From positions 1 through 7,728 of the forward strand of contig JANQOD010000273.1 of the NCBI GenBank assembly GCA_028289745.1: a stretch of DNA of 7,728 nt, given 5' to 3'. Of this stretch, positions 1 through 4,788 are shown piece by piece; positions within the stretch are counted from its first letter, which is position 1, and the number at the start of each line of letters is the position of its first letter. The position numbers and the translations under genes were made by a program. Origin of the DNA: Allomuricauda sp. Its GTDB lineage: Bacteria > Bacteroidota > Bacteroidia > Flavobacteriales > Flavobacteriaceae. The notes below the pieces were generated by a model. That model searched no databases, was not told where the DNA came from, and saw nothing but the letters and a program-made list of their open reading frames with translations.

Positions 1-1
1 T

Positions 2-271
2 GCTGCCAACAGAAAAGTGGAAGCCATCACCATTTTTAAGATTCTCGATCGAGAATTACAGCTTGTCGATATACAATATACCGGTGGAGCGGAGCTACGT
101 GAATTTAATATTACCCCAAATGGGGAATGGTTAATTGCCTGTCACCAAAACTCGCATGATACAGTGGTTTATAAGGTTCAAGAGAACGGTAAACTGGAAG
201 AACGCTACCGAACCAAAGAATTTCTATCTCCGGTTTGCATTGTGTTTCCCGATAATGACGTGACGAAATGA
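2..271 (+). CDS. C-terminal end of a lactonase-family seven-bladed beta-propeller protein (5' partial)
   Basis: The reading frame is open from base 2 to the TGA at 269-271 and has no convincing internal start. A GTG at 17 is in frame, but conserved propeller sequence (AANRK) lies before it, so the gene most likely begins outside the window. The visible 89 residues look like the last blades of the 6-phosphogluconolactonase-like family: 'ANR...ITIFKI', then 'REFNITPNGEWLIACHQNS', then 'VVYKV' and a closing 'SPVCIVF'. Known members hydrolyse sugar lactones or are uncharacterised lactonase-like proteins; the substrate cannot be judged from this fragment. It ends 15 nt before the CoA-transferase gene on the same strand, so the two are probably co-transcribed. 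A lactonase fits a pathway that oxidises a sugar to an aldonate, which a downstream dehydratase would then process (inference). Confidence 0.82.
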   Translation, partial: AANRKVEAITIFKILDRELQLVDIQYTGGAELREFNITPNGEWLIACHQNSHDTVVYKVQENGKLEERYRTKEFLSPVCIVFPDNDVTK

Positions 272-286
272 CAAAAAGCTAAATCG

Positions 287-1498
287 ATGCAAAAGAAAGA
301 CCAAACAAAAGATGGACCGTTGAGCGGATTGGTAGTAGCTGACTTTACCCAGTTGGCCCAAGGGCCATGGGCTACGCAAATGTTGGGTGATATGGGGGCC
401 GATATCATCAAGATCGAACCGGTAAAGGGAGATTGGATGCGACATTACGCCTATGGCAATCTATATCCTGAAGGTGAAAGCATTTCATTTGTTAGTTTCA
501 ATAGAAATAAACGAAGCATCGCACTTAACCTTAAAGATGCTATTGAAAATGAAATTGCACGAAACATCATTGCCAAGGCCGACATCTTGGTCGAGAATTT
601 TAGGCCGGGTGTAATGGAGCGATTGGGGCTTGGGTATGAAGACATGAAAAAGCTAAATCCGGCTTTGGTGTATTGCTCTAGTTCGGGTTATGGTTCTTCT
701 GGTCCTTATTTACATCGCCCAGGGCAAGATTTATTGGCCCAATCTATCGGTGGAGGGGCGGCACTTAATGGCAAAAAGGGTGAAATGCCCGTGGTCACTG
801 CCGTGGGTCAGGCAGATTTGTTGACCAGTTTATTTATCAATCAATCGGTTTTGGCGGCCATTTATCATCGTGAGAAGACAGGTGAGGGCCAAAAAATAGA
901 GGCCAATCTGTTGAATTCGGTTGTAGGATTTCATGTTCAAGAAATCACGGCGTATTTGCATAAAGGAGAGAATCCTGAACGAAGCGAAAGCGGCATTCCC
1001 AATCCATGGCTTGGGGCTCCATACGGACTCTACACTACCAAAGATGGCTATGTCGCCATCGGAATGAACTCAGTGCAAAAACTAGCGCAGGTCGTGGGTC
1101 TTGAACAATACGATTCTGATGCATTTGCTTCTAACAACATTATGGAGGATAGAGATGAAATTCGCCTCAGTTTTGATGCTGTTTTTATGACCAGAACCTC
1201 AGAAGAGTGGCTTAAAACCCTATTGGAACATGATATTTGGTGCTCTCAGGTAAACACATTTGATGAAATGGTGGTTGACCCCCAAATAGCACATAATGAA
1301 ATGATCATCGAACTTGATCATCCGACCATAGGCAAGGTGAAAACTACCGGTTTTCCGGTATGGTTCAGTGAAACGCCACAAAAAATCTACCGATCGGCAC
1401 CCTTGCTCAACGAAAATGCCAAGGAGATACTACTGGAATTTTGTGATTTTTCTGAGGATGAGATAAATACGTTAACAATGGAGAAAAAGAACACATGA
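287..1498 (+). CDS. CaiB/BaiF-type (class III) CoA-transferase
   Basis: This 403-residue protein has the usual length and order of the class III CoA-transferase family, which moves CoA between acyl-CoA and a free carboxylic acid through aspartyl intermediates and forms interlocked dimers. The N-terminal part shows 'LVVADFTQLAQGPWATQMLGD' spread over residues 15-35, then 'GADIIKIEP' (38-45) and 'SFNRNKRSIALNLK' (70-83). 'ADILVENFRPGVMERLGLGY' follows at about 98-117. The motif 'RPGQD' puts the catalytic aspartate at Asp148, followed by the glycine-rich 'SIGGGAALNG'. The C-terminal lobe carries 'LGAPYGLYTTKDGYVAIGM' near 242-260. No clear Shine-Dalgarno lies before the ATG, as is common in Bacteroidota. 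The 3' end overlaps the next gene by ATGA. Family assignment is firm; the acid and CoA donor are unknown. The neighbours suggest a sugar-acid or related hydroxy-acid substrate (inference). Confidence 0.93.
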   Translation: MQKKDQTKDGPLSGLVVADFTQLAQGPWATQMLGDMGADIIKIEPVKGDWMRHYAYGNLYPEGESISFVSFNRNKRSIALNLKDAIENEIARNIIAKADILVENFRPGVMERLGLGYEDMKKLNPALVYCSSSGYGSSGPYLHRPGQDLLAQSIGGGAALNGKKGEMPVVTAVGQADLLTSLFINQSVLAAIYHREKTGEGQKIEANLLNSVVGFHVQEITAYLHKGENPERSESGIPNPWLGAPYGLYTTKDGYVAIGMNSVQKLAQVVGLEQYDSDAFASNNIMEDRDEIRLSFDAVFMTRTSEEWLKTLLEHDIWCSQVNTFDEMVVDPQIAHNEMIIELDHPTIGKVKTTGFPVWFSETPQKIYRSAPLLNENAKEILLEFCDFSEDEINTLTMEKKNT

Positions 1499-2562
1499 AG
1501 TTAGGATTTGGTTTGTACAAACATATGCTCAATGCATCCCACTACAATTTTGCAAAACAATGTGGTGCCACCCATGTGGTCATTCATCTAGTTGATTATT
1601 TTGGGCATAGCAGAAACAATGTAGACCAACCCATAGGGGGCACAACAGGTTGGGGTAAAGCTGGCAACCCTGATGAAATCTGGTCTTATGAGGAGTTGTT
1701 GGCCATTAAAAATGAGATCGATGCCCATGGTTTGAAACTTGAGGCCATTGAAAATTTTGATCCTGCACATTGGTATGATGTATTGTTGGATGGGCCTAAG
1801 AAAGAGCGGCAAATGAATAAGCTCAAACAGCTGATCCGAAATGTGGGGAAGGCAGGAATCCCGATTTTTGGGTACAACTTTTCATTGGCAGGAGTGTCAT
1901 CAAGATACCAAGGGCCCTTTGCACGTGGAGAAGCAATTTCTGTTGGCATGAACGGTGTGGATGACACGCCGATACCCAATGGAATGGTCTGGAACATGAT
2001 CTATGATGAAAATGCCGTTGAGGGTACGCCGCCAAAAATTGGCCATGATGAACTATGGGATCGGTTGCAGTATTTTTTAGACGGTATTTTACCGGTTGCC
2101 GAAGAAGCTGGGGTTACCATGGCCGCACATCCCGATGACCCTCCCGTGCCCTATTTGAGAAATACCCCTAGATTGGTGTACCAACCCCATATGTATCAAA
2201 AGTTGATCGATATGAATGCAAGTCGGGCAAACCAGTTAGAGTTTTGTTTGGGGTCCATTGCTGAAATGACCGAGGGCAATGTATACGATGCGACCGAAAC
2301 GTATAGCAAACAGGGCAGAATTGGTTACATCCATTTTAGAAATGTCAAGGGCAAGGTGCCCAATTATCATGAGGTTTTTGTCGACGAAGGAGACATTGAC
2401 ATGTTTCGAATCTTGAAAATCCTCAAAAAAAACGATTTTGACGGTGTTCTAATTCCCGACCACACGCCGCAAATGACCTGTGATGCACCCTGGTATGCAG
2501 GCATGGCTTATGCCATGGGGTATATGAAGGCGGCAATAACGGCTCTTGATAGGAACAAATAA
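1495..2562 (+). CDS. Mannonate dehydratase (UxuA)-family TIM-barrel protein, divergent
   Basis: This 355-residue protein shares the UxuA signatures: 'AAHPDDPP' (His212), 'EFCLGS' (Cys251), 'IHFRNVKG' (His280), 'HEVFVDEGDIDMF' (292-304) and 'PDHTPQM' (Asp322, His323). In UxuA the equivalent His, Cys, His and Asp bind the catalytic metal of D-mannonate to 2-keto-3-deoxygluconate dehydration, so a metal-dependent lyase or isomerase is likely. It is shorter than typical UxuA (about 390-400 residues). The helical insertion after 'YNF' is replaced by a different segment (about 129-182, with 'GVSSRYQGPFARGE'), and the 'DHGH' of E. coli UxuA reads 'DHTP'. The substrate pocket is therefore probably changed, and I do not assign a gene symbol. 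The start overlaps the upstream stop as ATGA, indicating translational coupling with the CoA-transferase. Confidence 0.85.
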   Translation: MKLGFGLYKHMLNASHYNFAKQCGATHVVIHLVDYFGHSRNNVDQPIGGTTGWGKAGNPDEIWSYEELLAIKNEIDAHGLKLEAIENFDPAHWYDVLLDGPKKERQMNKLKQLIRNVGKAGIPIFGYNFSLAGVSSRYQGPFARGEAISVGMNGVDDTPIPNGMVWNMIYDENAVEGTPPKIGHDELWDRLQYFLDGILPVAEEAGVTMAAHPDDPPVPYLRNTPRLVYQPHMYQKLIDMNASRANQLEFCLGSIAEMTEGNVYDATETYSKQGRIGYIHFRNVKGKVPNYHEVFVDEGDIDMFRILKILKKNDFDGVLIPDHTPQMTCDAPWYAGMAYAMGYMKAAITALDRNK

Positions 2563-2608
2563 TCTTAATGGTTTTTGATCTTGGAATGTTCGTGGGAGGA
2601 GAAGTTTG

Positions 2609-2637
2609 CCCTGAGCCTTGTCAAAGGGTGTCGAAGC
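2609..2637. repeat. Degenerate dispersed intergenic repeat (CCCTGAGC...GTCGAAG type)
   Basis: The stretch reads CCCTGAGCCTTGTC, AAAGGG, then TGTCGAAGC. It resembles the CCCTGAGCTTGTCGAAGGG-type palindromic element that I recall as scattered through intergenic regions of many bacterial genomes, including Flavobacteria. This copy has decayed: one G of GTCGAAGGG has become A and there is an extra base near the centre. It sits in the gap after the dehydratase operon, where such elements are commonly found. Identification rests on memory of the element, and no second copy is present in the window. Confidence 0.5.
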
Positions 2638-2719
2638 AAGCCGAAGCCCCCCCTTTCATCCGCACAAAGAGATTCTCGATCATGAGCGGCTCTTTTATGC
2701 TGTTAAGTATTGTTAAATG

Positions 2720-2759
2720 CTTTTTTCAAAAAGGGTTTATGCGTACCTTTTTTAAAAAG
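2720..2759. repeat. A/T-rich inverted repeat (possible hairpin or terminator) before the small membrane protein gene
   Basis: The left arm CTTTTTTCAAAAAGG (2720-2734) and the right arm CCTTTTTTAAAAAG (2746-2759) are near-perfect reverse complements around an 11-base loop. Each arm is also nearly self-complementary. It could be a weak bidirectional terminator for the dehydratase operon, although the stem is A/T-rich and lacks a G/C core. The right arm also contains TACCTTTT (2744-2751), a fair match to a TAnnTTTG -7 element, so the region may instead hold the promoter of the gene at 2768. The rest of the 2563-2767 gap shows only the dispersed repeat and a TGTTAA direct repeat. Confidence 0.45.
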
Positions 2760-2767
2760 AAACAGCT

Positions 2768-2992
2768 ATGAAATTTTCTGCAATGGGCATAGTCGCCTTT
2801 ACTACCCTGGTCTTGGTAACGGTGACCATAATGGCCAGCATGAACTTTCCGTTCAATTGGGTCTTCTATGTCACCATCTTTGGCCAGGCCATGGTCGTCT
2901 ATATGGTGTACCGGGTATTGACCGACAATTATCAGACCTCAAAGACTTTTGAAGACTTCTACGAAGACCATCCGATCGGTAGGCAAGATTAA
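2768..2992 (+). CDS. Small two-helix membrane protein of unknown function
   Basis: This 74-residue protein is not one I can name. Residues about 4-24 (FSAMGIVAFTTLVLVTVTIM) and 29-49 (NWVFYVTIFGQAMVVYMVYR) are two hydrophobic helices joined by a short 'NFPF' turn. A soluble acidic tail (TFEDFYEDHPIG) follows and is probably cytoplasmic. The ATG is preceded by an A-rich stretch rather than a Shine-Dalgarno. Its stop codon TAA overlaps the stop of the convergent universal stress gene in a shared TTAA. It has codon-like composition and a plausible membrane topology, so it is probably real. Location beside the cbb3/Fnr locus hints at a respiratory role, but no TGA-N6-TCA operator with a correctly placed promoter is seen upstream. 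Confidence 0.75.
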   Translation: MKFSAMGIVAFTTLVLVTVTIMASMNFPFNWVFYVTIFGQAMVVYMVYRVLTDNYQTSKTFEDFYEDHPIGRQD

Positions 2993-3894
2993 TTTGAGAC
3001 CAGGTTTTCTTGGTTTTGTTCTGAACGCTTTGACACACTCTCCATCCCGAGCTCAGGAATCACCAACAAGGGTATCTGGGTATGAAAGGCAGTGCGTTTC
3101 ACAATAGGCTCACGGGTCATACGCTCCATATAACTGTGTTGGTAGTTCAACATCGCCAATAAGTGAATGTCCAATTCTTGTGAAAAGATCTCAAGGGTAT
3201 GTGAAACAGAATTGAGCTCAGAGACCGTATGTACGTAATGCTCGACAGAGTCTAAATATTTGCGCAACATGTTCAAGTTGAACTGTTGTAGCTCGGTCAG
3301 GGCCTTGATCTCATATTGCACGTGCACGATTCTGACCGTGGCCTTGAAGGCATGGGCCAATTCTATAAGGGGCGCCAGTTCAGAGGCCGTATAAAAGCGG
3401 TTGAAATCAGTGGCAAAGGCCATTTCTGAAGGGGCAGAAAACGCAAAGCATTTCGGAATCGCCAATACGGGACATTTTTTGGTGCTCTTGATGATACGAA
3501 CCGTGTTACTGCCCATAAAGACCTCGTCCATGCCCGAAGCGCCCTTGGTACCCGCTACGATCAAATCAATGCTGTAGGTGTCGACGACATCGTTCACCTC
3601 ATCGACCAAAAGATTGAAAGATGAAATGGTCTCGAAACGATGTTTCTCATTGTTGAAGGTTGCCCTGATCTGTTCTATCGTTCGTTTCAGCCCGTTTTCT
3701 GAGTTGCTTCGCACGGCATCTTCAATGCGAACGCCATCGACCATTGGGGCCATGAAACGACTGCTGGGTATGGCAGGGGTATAGGTATTCAAAAGGTAGA
3801 AGGTACACTCTTGGTGTTTGAACAAATTCAGCGCATACTGAATCGCGTTCCATGCATTTTGCGAAAAGTCGGTGGGTATCAGTATCCGTTTCAT
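2989..3894 (-). CDS. Universal stress protein, tandem UspA domains
   Basis: This 301-residue protein holds two Usp domains in tandem. Domain 1 (about 1-147) starts 'MKRILIPTDFSQNAWNAIQYAL' over residues 1-22 and ends with the ATP-binding loop 'GTKGASG' plus 'GSN' (G115-xx-G118-9x-G128-S129), followed by 'CPVLAIP'. Domain 2 (about 153-281) starts 'SEMAFATDFNRF' and ends 'IPLLVIPEL', but has no G-xx-G-9x-G loop, so it is probably a non-nucleotide-binding, structural half. Such proteins are cytoplasmic and are often induced by energy or oxygen limitation. The ATG is at 3892-3894 with an A-rich leader (TAAAAAG). A Crp/Fnr-type palindrome (3948-3959) and a -7 element (3917-3924) lie immediately upstream, predicting activation by the neighbouring regulator. 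It converges on the small membrane protein gene with a 4-bp overlap. Confidence 0.92.
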   Translation of the reverse strand: MKRILIPTDFSQNAWNAIQYALNLFKHQECTFYLLNTYTPAIPSSRFMAPMVDGVRIEDAVRSNSENGLKRTIEQIRATFNNEKHRFETISSFNLLVDEVNDVVDTYSIDLIVAGTKGASGMDEVFMGSNTVRIIKSTKKCPVLAIPKCFAFSAPSEMAFATDFNRFYTASELAPLIELAHAFKATVRIVHVQYEIKALTELQQFNLNMLRKYLDSVEHYVHTVSELNSVSHTLEIFSQELDIHLLAMLNYQHSYMERMTREPIVKRTAFHTQIPLLVIPELGMESVSKRSEQNQENLVSN

Positions 3895-3910
3895 GACAAT
3901 CTTTTTAACG

Positions 3911-3948
3911 ATAGTATAAAATTAGATTGGCCTTGACCGTTATACTAT
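3911..3948. repeat. Perfect 9-bp inverted repeat across the usp core promoter
   Basis: ATAGTATAA (3911-3919) and TTATACTAT (3940-3948) are exact reverse complements separated by 20 bp. The left arm covers the predicted usp start point and the downstream end of the -7 element. The right arm abuts the Crp/Fnr palindrome, sharing base 3948. No T-run follows on the leftward strand, so it does not look like a terminator for the regulator gene. It may be an operator for a second regulator or chance in A/T-rich sequence. Confidence 0.4.
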
Positions 3949-3959
3949 GATAATTGTCA
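3912..3959 (-). promoter_or_regulatory. Predicted Crp/Fnr-activated promoter of the universal stress gene
   Basis: On the minus strand the palindrome TGACAATTATCA (3959-3948) has Crp/Fnr spacing (TGA, six bases, TCA). After exactly 23 bases comes TAATTTTA (3924-3917), which matches TAnnTTTG except for its last base. The predicted start is near 3912, which places the palindrome centre (3953.5) at -41.5 and leaves an 18-nt leader before the ATG. No TTG is present at -33, as expected for an activator-dependent promoter. The same layout occurs at three other promoters in this window. Confidence 0.7.
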
Positions 3960-3974
3960 GCTTTTAAAGTGTGG

Positions 3975-4667
3975 TCAGAAGCCCTCGACCATGTCTTGTA
4001 ATCTTCGCTCGTCTTTAATGCCCAACTTCTTGCCCGAGCTGTGAATGAGCCCTTTTTTCTTGAACTCTGAAATGATACGGATGGCCGATTCGGTAGCGGT
4101 GCCCACCACGTTGGCGATGTCTTCACGCGATAGGGTCAGGGCCAAGAACCCTTCTTCGTCTTCCCCAAAATTATTTTTTAGGTACAGAAAGGCCTCTGCG
4201 ATACGCTGTTTGACCGTTTTTTGAGACATGTTCACAATGACATCATCGGCTTCCTTCAGGTCATGGGCCATATGCCGAAGTACTTCCAATGTAAAGTTCG
4301 GATTGGTCTGAAGCGTGTTGATAATGCTTTCTTTCGGAATAAAACAGACTTCCATATCGTTGACGGCCACTGCCGAAAGGTTGGAGTGCTCTTCCGCGAT
4401 GACCGAGCGTTGGCCCATTACTTCACCTTTGGCGGCCAGTTTGACTATTTGGTCTTTGCCATTGGCACTGAGTTTCGAGAGTTTTGAAACCCCATTGCGA
4501 ACACAGAAAACACCGTTCAGTTTTTCACCCTCTTCAAAGAGCGGCTGACCTTTTTTTATCTTTTTTGTAGTTTTTGAATCAGAGACTTTCTTGAGCTCTT
4601 CTTTGTTCATGGCACGTAAGGCATTGAATTGCCTGATGATACAGTTTTCGCATCTGCTCTCCTCCAT
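3975..4667 (-). CDS. Crp/Fnr-family transcriptional regulator, Fnr-like with N-terminal CxxC
   Basis: This 230-residue protein has a cyclic-nucleotide-type beta-roll (about 25-125), a dimerisation helix (about 127-155) and a C-terminal winged helix-turn-helix (about 177-210). 'CENC' gives Cys6 and Cys9, aligning with Cys20 and Cys23 of E. coli Fnr. Cys108 in 'MEVCFIP' aligns with Cys122 in 'MVCEIP'. The third Fnr cysteine (Cys29) position is Asn15, and an extra Cys55 lies in 'GVFCVRNG'. An oxygen-sensitive iron-sulfur cluster with altered ligands is therefore plausible but unproven. In the recognition helix (GTATESAIRII), Glu193 and Arg197 match the Fnr/Crp residues that read the TGA core. 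The gene is divergent from ccoI with one palindromic operator between them. Its start at 4667 is supported by a perfect -7 element, TATTTTTG, 25 bases upstream. The position beside ccoI and ccoS points to control of microaerobic respiration. Confidence 0.93.
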   Translation of the reverse strand: MEESRCENCIIRQFNALRAMNKEELKKVSDSKTTKKIKKGQPLFEEGEKLNGVFCVRNGVSKLSKLSANGKDQIVKLAAKGEVMGQRSVIAEEHSNLSAVAVNDMEVCFIPKESIINTLQTNPNFTLEVLRHMAHDLKEADDVIVNMSQKTVKQRIAEAFLYLKNNFGEDEEGFLALTLSREDIANVVGTATESAIRIISEFKKKGLIHSSGKKLGIKDERRLQDMVEGF

Positions 4668-4686
4668 ATTGGGTTGATTTACCTGA

Positions 4687-4699
4687 TGTCACAAAAATA
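4687..4699 (-). promoter_or_regulatory. Promoter of the Crp/Fnr regulator gene
   Basis: The minus strand at 4699-4692 reads TATTTTTG, a perfect match to the Bacteroidota -7 element TAnnTTTG. The predicted start is near 4687, giving a 20-nt leader to the ATG at 4667. There is no TTG at -33; the shared palindrome takes that place. This arrangement predicts positive autoregulation. Confidence 0.65.
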
Positions 4700-4722
4700 C
4701 TTAGTGCTAAAAAAACCAGAAC

Positions 4723-4734
4723 TGACAAATGTCA
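4723..4734. promoter_or_regulatory. Shared Crp/Fnr-type operator between the regulator gene and ccoI
   Basis: TGACAAATGTCA is an inverted repeat, TGACA-AA-TGTCA. It has the TGA-N6-TCA spacing common to Crp (TGTGA-N6-TCACA) and Fnr (TTGAT-N4-ATCAA) sites. Its centre (4728.5) is exactly 29.5 bp from the first base of both the rightward (4758) and leftward (4699) -7 elements, putting it at about -41.5 for both divergent genes. Close copies are found at 3948-3959 and 7635-7646. Confidence 0.75.
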
Positions 4735-4757
4735 TGTTTTATAGGGTCAATGTACAT

Positions 4758-4770
4758 CATATTTGCGAAA
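4758..4770 (+). promoter_or_regulatory. Promoter of the ccoI operon
   Basis: CATATTTG (4758-4765) matches TAnnTTTG at all but the first base, 23 bases after the shared palindrome. The predicted start is near 4770. The operator centre is then at -41.5. A start point here excludes the upstream ATGs at 4729 and 4750 as translation starts. Confidence 0.62.
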
Positions 4771-4788
4771 GGTATAATGCAAATGTGG

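Noticed and set aside
273..659. 13-bp direct repeat AAAAAGCTAAATC at 273-285 and 647-659
   Set aside because: The second copy encodes conserved CoA-transferase residues (KKLNP), so the match is probably chance in A-rich sequence.
1686..1997. 103-codon antisense open frame inside the UxuA-like gene
   Set aside because: It is opposite a strongly supported enzyme gene, has no family features, and is explained by codon bias of the sense strand.
2612..2623. TGAGCCTTGTCA, a formal TGA-N6-TCA match
   Set aside because: It lies inside the dispersed repeat, its left arm departs from TGAyA, and no -7 element occurs 23 bases downstream (that stretch is C-rich).
2568..2771. 67-codon open frame in the gap after the UxuA-like gene
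   Set aside because: Its translation (CPEPCQRVSKQAEAPPF) is what the dispersed repeat yields when read through, and the rest is low-complexity. It also overlaps the next gene's start, so it is not a believable gene.
4684..4691. TGATGTCA as a second operator upstream of the regulator
   Set aside because: Spacing between TGA and TCA is only two bases, not six, and it lies over the predicted start point of the regulator transcript.
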